From contig NZ_WIAD01000016.1 in the NCBI RefSeq assembly GCF_009618275.1, positions 41,189 through 105,188 on the forward strand: a stretch of DNA of 64,000 nt, written 5' to 3'. The translations under genes and the position numbers were made by a program. Positions within the stretch are counted from its first letter, which is position 1; every line of letters begins with the position of its first letter. Below, one piece after another: positions 7,473-15,637 of this stretch. The notes beneath the pieces are model-generated. The model worked only from the letters and a program-made list of their open reading frames with translations, was not told where the DNA came from and made no database searches. Source of the stretch: Roseimaritima sediminicola. GTDB taxonomy: Bacteria; Planctomycetota; Planctomycetia; Pirellulales; Pirellulaceae.

Positions 7473-8369
7473 ATGCACCCACGATTTGACAAGCTTTTGA
7501 CCAGCGCAGGGTTGACGCGAATCGCTTCGCAACTTCGTGAAGCGGCGATGCCTGCGGTCGGCATCTCGCTGGAACCGATGTCAAGGACGCGCGCGTTGGC
7601 TGTAAGCAAACTCGGCGGACGGCCCGACCTTCCACCGAATTTCGCTTGGCCAACCAACAAGGGGCGGCCGCTGGACTTTTTGCTCCAAATTAACCTTGCC
7701 GAAGCACACGAGTACGAGTCAACGCGTCTTCTTCCCGCCTCTGGACTGCTCACATTCCTATACGACCTCAACGACCAACCCTGGGGCTACGACCCGGCGG
7801 ATCTCGATGGTTTCCGTGTCATCTATACGCCCGATGTGAGTGAGCTACGGTCGCACGACATTCCCGACGACCAGTTCGCTCTTTCTGAATGCGCAATTCG
7901 TTTTTATGCGATGCAAACGCTGCCGCATTTCGGCTCGCGTGCCGGGGATTCGCTTATGGCAACGGCGCAATTCTCCGACGAAGAGTTGAATTCGTATTTT
8001 GAACTGTCAGCACAGATCGAAGATCTTTACTCAATTCGCGAGAATGCTGGCAACCATCACTTGCTCGGTCATTCTTCAAACATCCAAGGCGACATGCAGC
8101 TTGAAGCTCAACTGGTCACCAACGGGCTGTATTGCGGCGATCCGACCGGATACGAAGATCCAAGGCGAAGAACACTCGAGCCAGGTGCCGATGATTGGGT
8201 CCTATTGCTCCAGCTCGACAGCGACGACGGCGTGGACATCATGTGGGGCGATTGCGGAATGCTCTATTATTGGATTCGCAAAGATGACTTGGTGAATCAA
8301 CGATTCGAGAACGCATGGATGACGCTACAATGCTGCTGCCCCCAACCGACGGTGGGGAAAATGGTATGA
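7473..8369 (+). CDS. DUF1963 / YwqG family protein
   Basis: The protein has 298 residues. I use ATG 7473 (MHPRFDKLLTSAGL); an in-frame TTG at 7452 lies inside attC-like site 5. The YwqG/DUF1963 signature is clear: SKLGGRPDLPPNFAWPTNKG, then LDFLLQINLAEA, GLLTFLYDLNDQPWGYDP and a C-terminal WVLLLQLDSDDGVDIMWGDCGMLYYWI. Members of this family occur widely as single genes and as immunity proteins beside polymorphic toxins. The substrate or partner here is unknown. The stop codon overlaps the start of the next gene (ATGA), so the two are translationally coupled and form a two-gene cassette. Confidence 0.88.
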   Translation: MHPRFDKLLTSAGLTRIASQLREAAMPAVGISLEPMSRTRALAVSKLGGRPDLPPNFAWPTNKGRPLDFLLQINLAEAHEYESTRLLPASGLLTFLYDLNDQPWGYDPADLDGFRVIYTPDVSELRSHDIPDDQFALSECAIRFYAMQTLPHFGSRAGDSLMATAQFSDEELNSYFELSAQIEDLYSIRENAGNHHLLGHSSNIQGDMQLEAQLVTNGLYCGDPTGYEDPRRRTLEPGADDWVLLLQLDSDDGVDIMWGDCGMLYYWIRKDDLVNQRFENAWMTLQCCCPQPTVGKMV

Positions 8370-8785
8370 ACGATTCGAAACGTGATCAGCTGGCCGATGC
8401 ATTCGCCGCACTGCCGGACGGATGCAAGCACGCCAGCGCAACGGAAGGTCAACTGAAGGCGTTTGAATCGACCTTTGGTCCGATTCCGGATGACTTTCGC
8501 TGGTTCCTACTTCAATGCGGGGGTGGCACGATCGGTAGCGAATGGGTCGATGGAATCGATGAACTGCCCGAAACACATCGCAGGTTCAGGGCAGAATGCG
8601 AGCGTGAGGCCGGATGGACAATGGCTGGTGTGTTCGTCATCGGATGGGACGGTGGCGGCAATCCGTTTGGGATTGAGACGCCGACCGGCAAAGTGTTGGT
8701 CGAGGACCACAACTTCGGCGGCATCCATGAGCTGGCTCCGTCGTTCGAGGCTTTTCTCGAACGTGGACTCCTCTCGAACAGATGA
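8366..8785 (+). CDS. SMI1/KNR4 family protein (candidate immunity protein)
   Basis: The protein has 139 residues. ATG 8366 overlaps the TGA of the DUF1963 gene by an ATGA junction, which decides this start. The SMI1/KNR4 fold is recognised from ATEGQLKAFESTFGPIPDDF, the following WFLLQCGGGTIG, and GVFVIGWDGGGNPFGIE, then a C-terminal FEAFLERGL. In bacteria this superfamily commonly neutralises nuclease or other toxins of polymorphic and contact-dependent systems. No toxin gene is visible nearby, so immunity is an inference from family and context. The stop lies inside attC-like site 6. Confidence 0.88.
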   Translation: MNDSKRDQLADAFAALPDGCKHASATEGQLKAFESTFGPIPDDFRWFLLQCGGGTIGSEWVDGIDELPETHRRFRAECEREAGWTMAGVFVIGWDGGGNPFGIETPTGKVLVEDHNFGGIHELAPSFEAFLERGLLSNR

Positions 8786-8836
8786 TGCGACGGAGCAGTG
8801 CGGTATACCGGGGTCGCGGAGCCGTCGTTTTTGACG
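8776..8836 (+). other. attC-like recombination site 6 (partial or degenerate)
   Basis: The left half GAACAGATGATGCGACGGAG (then CAGTGCGG) follows the left-arm consensus of sites 1 and 5 and overlaps the SMI1 stop codon, as site 4 does with its gene. The right half is shortened (GGAGCCGTCG then TTTTTGACG) and pairs only partly. I take it as a decayed end of the cassette block, because core genes and a different repeat family follow. Confidence 0.35.
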
Positions 8837-8843
8837 ATGCAAA

Positions 8844-8916
8844 CCCTCTCCGGGCCTAAGAGCCCGACTCTCCCAAAGGGAGAGTGATGCCGAAATAAAG
8901 GTTGCGACGTGCTTAG
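8844..8916. repeat. 73-bp dispersed element with two hairpins
   Basis: The element runs from CCCTCTCCGGGCCTAAGAGC through ACTCTCCCAAAGGGAGAGT to TTGCGACGTGCTTAG. It contains the palindrome ACTCTCCC-aaa-GGGAGAGT. A full-length copy of the same 73 bases is at 35234-35306 and an inverted copy at 60368-60437. The stop codon of the peptidyl-prolyl isomerase gene (TAA at 8913-8915 on the minus strand) falls inside the element. Confidence 0.85.
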
Positions 8917-10265
8917 TTGCTCGCAGGCAGCCCGGCAGGTGTCAGAGCCGATTCGCGTTCGACGTACTCGACGGCGTAGTCGTGGTCGCGTTTACGTAGC
9001 ACTCGGGCGGTCAGAATACGGTCCGGAGGCAACTGGACTTCGTTCTCGTCCTTTTCCTTGGTGGGGTCGATCCGCGTGAAGTAGGCGACCGCAGACATGC
9101 CTTCGACAACTCGCCCGAACGTCGTGTACTTGCCTTGTCGAAAGTCCATCGGCAGGTACATGATCATGAATTGGCTGCTGGCCGAATCGGGAACGGTACG
9201 GCCTTCGGGATCTCGGGCAATCGCTAACTTGGCCATCACCAGAGATCCGTGCAGGGCCGCGCGAGCGTCGGGGTGATCGGCTTCGTCGGGGATGTATTGG
9301 CCGGAGTTGCCGGTGCCGTCGCCGTAGGGGTCGCCGGTCATGGCGAACAGGTGTTCCATGACCTGATAAAACGGCAGTTCGTCGTAGAAACCCTGCTCGA
9401 CCAGTTGGATGAAGTTCGCCACCGTGTTGGGTGCCTGGTCTTCATACAGTTCGATCACGACGCGTCCCCGGGTTGTGTTCAGTTCCACCAGCGGCAGGTC
9501 GTCGGGATCGTTGGCCAAACGCTGTTGCTCGGCCTGATACGCCTCGGCCAGCTTGTCCATGGTGGCCAGCAGCCGCAGGTCGTTATCCTGCGGCTCCTCG
9601 GTCTGCAGGGCTTGTTGCAGGTAGTTTTTGGCTTTCTCGAAATTGCCGGCCACCGTGTGCACCCGTCCGGCGACCGAGTAGAAACTCGGCTCGGCGTGTT
9701 CTCCCAGAAACTGCTCCAGCATATCGACCGCTTCGGCCAAACCTTCATACCAGTCCAGGTTGCCGCGATGGGCGACCGTGCGGGACAGAAACCTTTTCAG
9801 GTAACCCTGCCCTTCGGACTGATGCCGCAGCATTTTGATCGCCTGCTGGAACACGTCCTCGAACCGCTCGCGGACCACCTGTTGGTGTTGCTGGACGATC
9901 TGCCGATATTCCTGTTCGGTTTGGTCGGTCCCGTTGTGGAAACGGATCTGAGCCTCGCGGACGACCCCGATCTCCTCAGCCCAGGCGGTCGTCAGCCGGT
10001 CGAACTCCGTCATCATCTCCTGCATCTCGGGGTCGACATCGACATTGATCGCGGCCGCGGAGGAAAATCGCGGGGGCCTGGTTGCGGGGGCGGCCGGCGG
10101 TGCTTCATGGACGTGCCCTGAGTGATCCTGGGCGTCGACTGGCGGGACAGGGCCGATGGCATCCCCCCCATTGTCCTGGGCCGCAAGCGACCAGGGCAGT
10201 GCCAGGGCGAGGACGAGGGAAGCGGCACAGACGAATAAACGATGGTTCCGGTGGACGGTATTCAT
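8913..10265 (-). CDS. exported cyclophilin-type peptidyl-prolyl cis-trans isomerase
   Basis: The protein has 450 residues. The start ATG at 10265 opens a signal peptide (MNTVHRNHRLFVCAASLVLA, cleavage near LAAQ). A long helical region (about residues 75-280) with many Glu/Gln and tetratricopeptide-like segments comes first. The cyclophilin domain follows from LVELNTTRGRVVIELYEDQA to PPDRILTARVLRKRDHDYAV, with FIQLVEQGFYDELPFYQV, SQFMIMY and YTTFGRVVEGM visible. Cyclophilins catalyse proline cis-trans isomerisation and help fold exported proteins; the signal peptide places this one outside the cytoplasm. The open frame continues upstream for 72 codons but overlaps rsmD and has no signal peptide. 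The gene is divergent from rsmD. Confidence 0.9.
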   Translation of the reverse strand: MNTVHRNHRLFVCAASLVLALALPWSLAAQDNGGDAIGPVPPVDAQDHSGHVHEAPPAAPATRPPRFSSAAAINVDVDPEMQEMMTEFDRLTTAWAEEIGVVREAQIRFHNGTDQTEQEYRQIVQQHQQVVRERFEDVFQQAIKMLRHQSEGQGYLKRFLSRTVAHRGNLDWYEGLAEAVDMLEQFLGEHAEPSFYSVAGRVHTVAGNFEKAKNYLQQALQTEEPQDNDLRLLATMDKLAEAYQAEQQRLANDPDDLPLVELNTTRGRVVIELYEDQAPNTVANFIQLVEQGFYDELPFYQVMEHLFAMTGDPYGDGTGNSGQYIPDEADHPDARAALHGSLVMAKLAIARDPEGRTVPDSASSQFMIMYLPMDFRQGKYTTFGRVVEGMSAVAYFTRIDPTKEKDENEVQLPPDRILTARVLRKRDHDYAVEYVERESALTPAGLPASN

Positions 10266-10377
10266 GCGGTACACTACGCAGGACGATCCTGAAAGGTTTG
10301 ATGGGCACTCCTTCGACCACCCCCGCCACACAGAATGCTTCGCTGGTGGGCCGGTCGAACACGAAAAAAGGCATTGT

Positions 10378-11055
10378 ATGGCTGGGCGATCCGGACCGCG
10401 AACACGCTCGTCGCGCAAGAGTGGCGAAACCAAAACAAAGCGTCCGCTGAAGTCGATTGGACCGACGAATCTGCGGATCATCGGCGGCTCGATGGGCGGC
10501 CGCCAGATTCGCTACAACGGCCAGCGTTCGACTCGGCCGATGAAGGACAGCGTTCGCGAAAACTTATTCAATGTGTTGGGAAAGCAAGCGGTGCAGGGCG
10601 CGGTCGCCTGGGACGTATTCGCCGGGACCGGCGTCCTGGGCTTCGAATCGCTCAGCCGTGGAGCCGCCCGGGCGGTGTGTTTTGAAACCAACCGACCGAT
10701 GGCCCGCTCGATCCACGAAGCGGTCAAGCAACTGCAGGTGGAGGACCGGTTGCGCGTCGTGATCGGGGACGCGTTTCGCATGTTGCCGCAGTTGATGACG
10801 CGCGAGGAGGAACCAGTGCCCTGGTTGGTCTTCGTCTGCCCGCCCTACGTGTTCTGGGACGAGAAGCAGAAAGAGTTGTTCGAGATGCTGCGATGGGTTG
10901 CCGCCCACGCACCACAAGGCAGCGTGATCGTGACCGAAACCGATGCCCACTGGGACATGGCTCAGTTGCCGATGGAACCCTGGGACATCCGCCGTTACGG
11001 ATCGACGCAGCTGGGCTTCTACGAGCCGCCGGCGCTGTGCGCCGGGCTCGATTAA
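10378..11055 (+). CDS. rsmD: RsmD family 16S rRNA (guanine-N2) methyltransferase
   Basis: The protein has 225 residues from ATG 10378 (MAGRSGPRTRSSRKSGETKT). RsmD methylates G966 of 16S rRNA using S-adenosylmethionine. The family marks are LRIIGGSMGGRQIRYNG, then RPMKDSVRENLFNVLG, the SAM-binding WDVFAGTGVLGFESLSRGA and a catalytic-loop variant VCPPYVFWD in place of the usual DPPY. The C-terminus (WDIRRYGSTQLGFYEP) is also typical. The N-terminal 25 residues are basic and low in complexity, and the true start could be slightly later. An upstream frame extension overlaps the divergent cyclophilin gene and is unlikely. Confidence 0.88.
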   Translation: MAGRSGPRTRSSRKSGETKTKRPLKSIGPTNLRIIGGSMGGRQIRYNGQRSTRPMKDSVRENLFNVLGKQAVQGAVAWDVFAGTGVLGFESLSRGAARAVCFETNRPMARSIHEAVKQLQVEDRLRVVIGDAFRMLPQLMTREEEPVPWLVFVCPPYVFWDEKQKELFEMLRWVAAHAPQGSVIVTETDAHWDMAQLPMEPWDIRRYGSTQLGFYEPPALCAGLD

Positions 11056-11056
11056 C

Positions 11057-11140
11057 GCCTACCCGGCCCAGGTGCCTGTCCGGTTCAGGTGCCTGCCCGG
11101 CCCAGGTGCCTGCCCGGCCCAGGTGCCTGCCCGGTTCAGG
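11057..11140. repeat. 17-bp tandem repeat at the rsmD/SDR junction
   Basis: Five units of GCCTGCCCGGCCCAGGT, with TTC replacing CCC or A/T replacing G in some, lie head to tail between two convergent genes. The first begins just after the rsmD stop. The last contains the TGA stop of the SDR gene (11136-11138 on the minus strand). Confidence 0.85.
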
Positions 11141-11933
11141 CCTCGGCCGGTTTCTCTTTGGTGCGATACATCTCGCGCCAGGGCAACTGGATCCCGCCGT
11201 CGATCGTCAGGGTGCTGCCGGTGATGTAGGCGTTTTCGGGACTGACCAAGAAGACGACGCCTTTGCCGATCTCGTCGCTGTGTCCCAGTCGGCCCAGCGG
11301 CAATTCGCTGCCGCGTTCGCGGAGCGTTTCTTCGGAAAAGAATTTGCGTTCGCCGGGCGTATCGGTCCAGCCGGGATGGATGATGTTCACGCGAATGCCG
11401 AACTCAGCCAATTCGACCGCGGCGGTGCGAGCCATTTGATCGACGGCGGCTTTGGCCATGTTGTAGGCCATGGCGCCGGGGATGGCCAGGTGCGCATGGG
11501 GGCTGCTGATCGCGACGATGTTTCCCTGGGTTCCGGAGGCCTGCATGGTGAGGGATGCTTTGCGGACCAAATAGAACGCGCCCCACATGCTGACGTCGAT
11601 GGTTTTGCGAAACCCGTCCAAGTCCGCTTGATAGAACAGTTCGCGGTCGCTGTACACGGCGTTGGAAACCACGATGTCCAGGCCGCCCAGTTTGTCGACC
11701 GCTTGATCGACCAGGTCTTCGACTTGTTCCTGCTGGCCCATATCAGCACGGATCGCGTGGGCTTGGACTCCCTGGGCGCGGCAGGTCTCGCACACCTGTT
11801 CGGCTTCGTCGCCGTGGCTGCGGTAATTGACGATCACGTCCGCGCCGGCCCGCGCCAGTTCCTCAGCCACCCCACGGCCGATTCCTCGCGAAGAACCCGT
11901 GACCAACGCTTTCTTGCCGCTTAATACACCCAT
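11136..11933 (-). CDS. short-chain dehydrogenase/reductase (SDR)
   Basis: The protein has 265 residues from ATG 11933, preceded by GGAGAGG at a good distance; a longer frame to 11963 lacks a better site. It is a classical SDR with the Rossmann motif TGSSRGIG at residues 12-19, NYRSHGDEAEQV, the NAVY variant of the NAG motif, and a catalytic YNMAK (YxxxK). The C-terminal sequence SPENAYITGSTLTIDGGIQL is typical of FabG-like and glucose-dehydrogenase-like members. It should use NAD(P)H to reduce or oxidise a small hydroxyl or carbonyl substrate in the cytoplasm. The substrate cannot be told from sequence. It stands alone on the minus strand. Confidence 0.9.
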   Translation of the reverse strand: MGVLSGKKALVTGSSRGIGRGVAEELARAGADVIVNYRSHGDEAEQVCETCRAQGVQAHAIRADMGQQEQVEDLVDQAVDKLGGLDIVVSNAVYSDRELFYQADLDGFRKTIDVSMWGAFYLVRKASLTMQASGTQGNIVAISSPHAHLAIPGAMAYNMAKAAVDQMARTAAVELAEFGIRVNIIHPGWTDTPGERKFFSEETLRERGSELPLGRLGHSDEIGKGVVFLVSPENAYITGSTLTIDGGIQLPWREMYRTKEKPAEA

Positions 11934-12099
11934 GGAAATCTGCCTCTCCTCCGGCCGGAGCAATCATCATGCTTGAAATCAAGTTGAACCAGAACGCCTC
12001 TCGCCGGCTGGACGCAGTACACTCCGCAAACGGGGCGGGCCCGTAAACGGCAGCGGCATGGCCGGCGCGGTCAAAGTATACCGCCTTGCCAGCCGAGGG

Positions 12100-12960
12100 T
12101 CAGCCGCCGTGCGGGAAAGCCGCGCGTAGCCGGCGACACATCGGGCCACCCCCGGCGGGTGGACGCAGATCGCTGTCGTCGCAGTAGCCGTTCCAGACGC
12201 CGGCCGTGGTACCGAACAACAGGATCTCGTCGGCCTGACGCAATTCTGCCGGCCGGAGCGGTTGGTGCCGCCACGGAATCCCTTCCAGCCGGGCGTGCCG
12301 CTGCAAAAATTCCTGCGTGATGCCGGGCAGCACACGATCCCGCGGTGGACTAACGATGGTTTCGCCAGCGACGATTGCCAGATTGGCGACGCTGGTTTCG
12401 GTCAGGGAGCCGTCGTCGTCACGAAGCACGCCCAGGGCCTCCGGATGAACTCTTCTGGCCGCTTGATCGGCCAAGTAGTAATGCAGCCGAGTGCGAACCT
12501 TCCAGCTCCGCGGCCAACACCGCTCGCTGGGTTGATGCACGTCGGTCAGGACCAGCGGTTGTCCCTCGTGTTGGTGCCGAGCGATCCGCACAGGGTCCAG
12601 GGCATTGCAGTGCAGGCCGACGGTGGGCTGATCGGCGTGAAACAGTCCGGGCGTGACGAAGAGGGTGACGCCGAAAGCGGTCTGCGTGGCGATCCAGTCG
12701 GCGTTCCGCACAACGAGTTCTCGCAGCAGCGAATCAAAATCGTAGTCCGCCGCATCGATCTGCAGTCCGGTCAAGCAGCGCTGCAGGCGCGCCAGGTGTG
12801 CCGGCACCTGAAACAGTTTGCCGCCGTAGCTGCGCAGTCGTTCGACCGCGGTCACGCCCTGCAGGAAGGCGAAGTCTTCCAGTGCGATTCGCATTTCGGA
12901 TCGCGGCATCCAGTCGCCGGACAGAAAACCGATGGTTGCGTCATTGCCGATGTTGCTCAC
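12100..12960 (-). CDS. class IV aminotransferase / PabC-like lyase
   Basis: The protein has 286 residues. I choose GTG 12960 because it overlaps the TGA of the upstream gene (GTGA) and gives the usual N-terminus. It is a fold-type IV PLP enzyme with EDFAFLQGVTAVERLRSYGG at the start and the PLP-binding lysine expected at K154 (WKVRTRLHYYLADQAAR). Also present are GSLTETSVANLAIV (cofactor and substrate loop) and RVLPGITQEFLQ. The class includes branched-chain aminotransferase, D-amino acid aminotransferase and aminodeoxychorismate lyase. The length and compact N-terminus fit a PabC-like lyase best, but the reaction is not settled by sequence. It is coupled to the hydrolase gene upstream. Confidence 0.85.
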   Translation of the reverse strand: MSNIGNDATIGFLSGDWMPRSEMRIALEDFAFLQGVTAVERLRSYGGKLFQVPAHLARLQRCLTGLQIDAADYDFDSLLRELVVRNADWIATQTAFGVTLFVTPGLFHADQPTVGLHCNALDPVRIARHQHEGQPLVLTDVHQPSERCWPRSWKVRTRLHYYLADQAARRVHPEALGVLRDDDGSLTETSVANLAIVAGETIVSPPRDRVLPGITQEFLQRHARLEGIPWRHQPLRPAELRQADEILLFGTTAGVWNGYCDDSDLRPPAGGGPMCRRLRAAFPHGG

Positions 12961-13997
12961 TGGGGCGTTTCTTTCAGCAGCATGCGGTACATCTCGGCTC
13001 CGGCGTTGCATTCGCCCAGGTAGTAATCGGCTTCGACATGTCGCCGGCCGACGGTTCCCGCACAGTTGCGCGCCCGCACCGGCAACCGGCTGCCGTCATA
13101 GCGCGGTCCGAAACCTTGGGGACCGCGATAACCGAGTGCCTGCGAACCGGGATCGAGAAACGGATAGCGTTTGAGGACGGCGTCGCGGCGATTGTAAAGA
13201 ATCGTCAACGACGCCAAGTTGCGCGTGGCACCGCCATGATAGCCGTGGGCGCACAACCAATCCTCACCCAGCGCCGGAGCGATCAACCCCGCCGAGACAT
13301 GAGCGCCCTGGATGTGCGGCGGCGGCAAGGAGCGGCCGGCCAGGTTTCCCCCGCCCAGGGCGTGCAGACCGCCGGTCGCGATGCGGCCGCCGAAGCTGTA
13401 GCCGATCAACCGCGGACGGTGCCCTCGGTCGATCAATTCACGCATCAACCATGCCAGGTACAGACCCTGCGAATCGGTTCGCTGGGCCTTTTCGCGAGCG
13501 TCGGACAACAGCAAACCTTCCTGCGCACTGGGCCAGCTCCAGATCAACCAACGCACCGGCGGGGTGAGCTCGCAGCGGTGAGCCATGGTCCGGCGATAGA
13601 CCAACAAACCGCGGTGCGCAGCACGTCCGGCTTCCATGCGATTGCCATGGATATAGATGACGAAGACTTCCTCCGGTTCGGCGGCCAAGTATTCTGCCAA
13701 ACTCGACGCGGCAGCCCGGCCGCAGCGATCCAGACGGCTGATCCGAAACCCGGGGTGCTGGAGATCGGCCCGGCAGACGTTTGTCGTCAGGCGGCGAGTA
13801 TCCAACAACCACAGCGAATCGGACGGCGTTTGGGGCGTGCCGGCAGTGCGGATCGCCGGCGAGTCGGGAGCGGGCACCCCGAGCGACGGCGCAGCGTCCC
13901 GCGAAACCGCAACTCGATCGGGCGTGGTGCCGCGCACCACGGCGACCGGTGCCGTGAGCGTCATGCAGAAGATAAACAGGAATTGCCGTGCGAACAT
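12957..13997 (-). CDS. exported alpha/beta hydrolase-like protein
   Basis: The protein has 346 residues from ATG 13997; a TTG four codons upstream is possible. The N-terminus MFARQFLFIFCMTLTAPVAV is a signal peptide. The core shows EVFVIYIHGNRMEAG (oxyanion region), a tall loop with LIWSWPSAQEGLLLSDAREK, and the nucleophile elbow GYSFGGR, where the Ser would be catalytic. The SWPS and HGNR motifs recall the DUF900-type hydrolases. Candidate His residues lie in HIQGAHVSAGLIAP. Substrate is unknown. Its stop overlaps the GTG start of the class IV aminotransferase, so the two are likely co-translated. It is divergent from the lipoprotein gene at 14155. Confidence 0.75.
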   Translation of the reverse strand: MFARQFLFIFCMTLTAPVAVVRGTTPDRVAVSRDAAPSLGVPAPDSPAIRTAGTPQTPSDSLWLLDTRRLTTNVCRADLQHPGFRISRLDRCGRAAASSLAEYLAAEPEEVFVIYIHGNRMEAGRAAHRGLLVYRRTMAHRCELTPPVRWLIWSWPSAQEGLLLSDAREKAQRTDSQGLYLAWLMRELIDRGHRPRLIGYSFGGRIATGGLHALGGGNLAGRSLPPPHIQGAHVSAGLIAPALGEDWLCAHGYHGGATRNLASLTILYNRRDAVLKRYPFLDPGSQALGYRGPQGFGPRYDGSRLPVRARNCAGTVGRRHVEADYYLGECNAGAEMYRMLLKETPQ

Positions 13998-14154
13998 GGG
14001 AGTGATCAATCAAGGGTGTTGTGGAGTTGCCTCAACAAATTGTTGCCCAAAAAACACATGTTGCGTTTGCACCACACCAACGGCGTCCTAGATTTGTACG
14101 GCTCCGTGTGGGAGTCAATCGAATACGCTCGCTTTGCACGACATGGGGAATGTA

Positions 14155-14565
14155 ATGAAGACTCAAGTTTTAATGGCTGTTTTGGCTTTGACAACGTTGT
14201 CCACGACCGGTTGCTGTGGCCTTCGGAATATCCTGTTTGGTCGCGGAGCCGCTTGCGGCCCCTGCGCCTCCGACGCTCCGGCTCTGAACATCGCGCCGCC
14301 GGCCATGCCTTCACCCTGTGGCGGAGCCTGCGGACCGGCGGTCTCGCCCTACGCCGGCGAGCCCGGATGCGGGTACGAGGGAGCAACCAGTTACGCGCCG
14401 GCTTTTGACGGTGGCATCATCGGAACGGGGCTGCCCTACGGTGGTGTCGGTAATCCCTGGACGCCGCGCGGCGAGTACACGGTGCCCGGATCCACGTTCT
14501 ACAGCGACGGTGCCCCGCCACAGCCGATGACGCCCAGCACGAATATGGGTAGCGTTTCGCCGTAG
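14155..14565 (+). CDS. small Cys/Gly/Pro-rich lipoprotein, unknown function
   Basis: The protein has 136 residues from ATG 14155, with GGGGAA just upstream. The signal sequence MKTQVLMAVLALTTLSTTGC ends in a lipobox (STTG-C at residue 20), so it should be lipid-anchored. The mature part is short, low in complexity and rich in Gly, Pro, Cys and Tyr (CGPCASDAPALN, CGGACGPAVSPYAGEPGCGY), with no known domain. The several CGP and CGGAC units could form disulfides or bind metal. Related short lipoproteins are common in this phylum. It lies 32 bases before the transglutaminase-like gene in the same direction, so the two may be co-transcribed. Confidence 0.7.
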   Translation: MKTQVLMAVLALTTLSTTGCCGLRNILFGRGAACGPCASDAPALNIAPPAMPSPCGGACGPAVSPYAGEPGCGYEGATSYAPAFDGGIIGTGLPYGGVGNPWTPRGEYTVPGSTFYSDGAPPQPMTPSTNMGSVSP

Positions 14566-14597
14566 TCGTCGCTCTTGTTCGTCCCTCGCCGATTACC

Positions 14598-15635
14598 ATG
14601 GATCGTATGAGCACTGTATCTTTCGGCCTGAAACAGGCCCTGATTTCCCTCTGCTGTGTGACGGTTGCCCTGGGGCTGGCGTCGCCGTCGGTTTATGCAC
14701 AAGCCGGCCTGGACCCGGACGCCGGCGATCCCGCGGCCGATGAGGCGGGCGCCGACCGACCGCTGCTGGAATACGCCGACGGGCAGACGCAGACATGGCA
14801 GATCGGCCTGCGTTTGGAAACCCGTGGCGCGAACTGTGTGAACATCCAGGCCACGTTTCCGGTGCCGGTGGAATGGCCCGAACAGAAAGTCCGTCTGGTC
14901 GACCAGCAGGTGGATCCGCTGGTCAGCAACTGGGGACCGCGTGACCTTGCCGGTGGCGTGCGTCAGGTTCGCGTCCTGATGGATCGTGCTCCGGCAGGTA
15001 GCGAAGTAGCGCTGTTGTTGACGTTCGAGATTGAACGTTCGCGAATCCTGGGTCCGACTCCGGAACAGGCGGCCGAGCTGCGGATCCCCAAGCGGATCGA
15101 CCGTGAGTTGCGTCTGGCGATGGGCAACAGTCCCTACATTCAGACCACCGACGCCCGCATCCGCGCGGTCGCTCGCGAGATCGCCGCCATGGAAGCGGAG
15201 AACGACTGGCACCGCGTCGAGCTGGCCTACGACTGGGTCCGAGACAACGTGACCTATACCGAAGGACCGATCAAAGCCGCCGACGAAGCACTCCGCGACG
15301 GCACGGGCGACTGCGAAGAACTGACCAGCCTGTTCATCGCCATCTGCCGCAACCTCCGCGTGCCGGCTCGCATGGTCTGGATTCCCGGTCACTGCTATCC
15401 GGAGTTCTACTTGGAAGACGCCGAAGGAAACGGGCACTGGTTTCCCTGTCAGGTCGCCGGAACGCGGCAGTTTGGCAAGATGGACGAGTACCGTCCGGTG
15501 TTGCAGAAAGGCGATCGATTCAAAGTCCCCGAACACTCCGCGCCCCAGCGTTACGTTTCGGAGTTCTTCACCTGCAACAAGCTCCGCGGCAACGGCGACC
15601 CCCAGCCCGTTTTCATCCGCGAATTGGTCGAGTAA
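14598..15635 (+). CDS. exported transglutaminase-like protein
   Basis: The protein has 345 residues from ATG 14598 (an ATG three codons later is equally possible). The signal peptide ends near PSVYAQA. After a beta-rich N-terminal domain comes a transglutaminase core. DGTGDCEELTSLFIAICRNL holds the catalytic Cys, RVPARMVWIPGHCYPEFYL follows with the His, and WFPCQVAGTRQFG comes next. Such domains act as peptidases or transglutaminases on peptide side chains; the substrate is unknown. The signal peptide places it in the periplasm-like space. It follows the small lipoprotein gene closely and ends in a hairpin repeat facing the convergent TatD gene. Confidence 0.85.
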   Translation: MDRMSTVSFGLKQALISLCCVTVALGLASPSVYAQAGLDPDAGDPAADEAGADRPLLEYADGQTQTWQIGLRLETRGANCVNIQATFPVPVEWPEQKVRLVDQQVDPLVSNWGPRDLAGGVRQVRVLMDRAPAGSEVALLLTFEIERSRILGPTPEQAAELRIPKRIDRELRLAMGNSPYIQTTDARIRAVAREIAAMEAENDWHRVELAYDWVRDNVTYTEGPIKAADEALRDGTGDCEELTSLFIAICRNLRVPARMVWIPGHCYPEFYLEDAEGNGHWFPCQVAGTRQFGKMDEYRPVLQKGDRFKVPEHSAPQRYVSEFFTCNKLRGNGDPQPVFIRELVE

Positions 15636-15637
15636 AC

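Noticed and set aside
3602..8836. Integron integrase gene or attI within the window
   Set aside because: No tyrosine recombinase motifs are seen in any frame near either end of the block, so the array is called only as an integrase-less cluster.
9249..10121. 290-residue plus-strand frame opposite the cyclophilin gene
   Set aside because: Shadow frame of a GC-rich gene; the minus strand has signal peptide and cyclophilin motifs.
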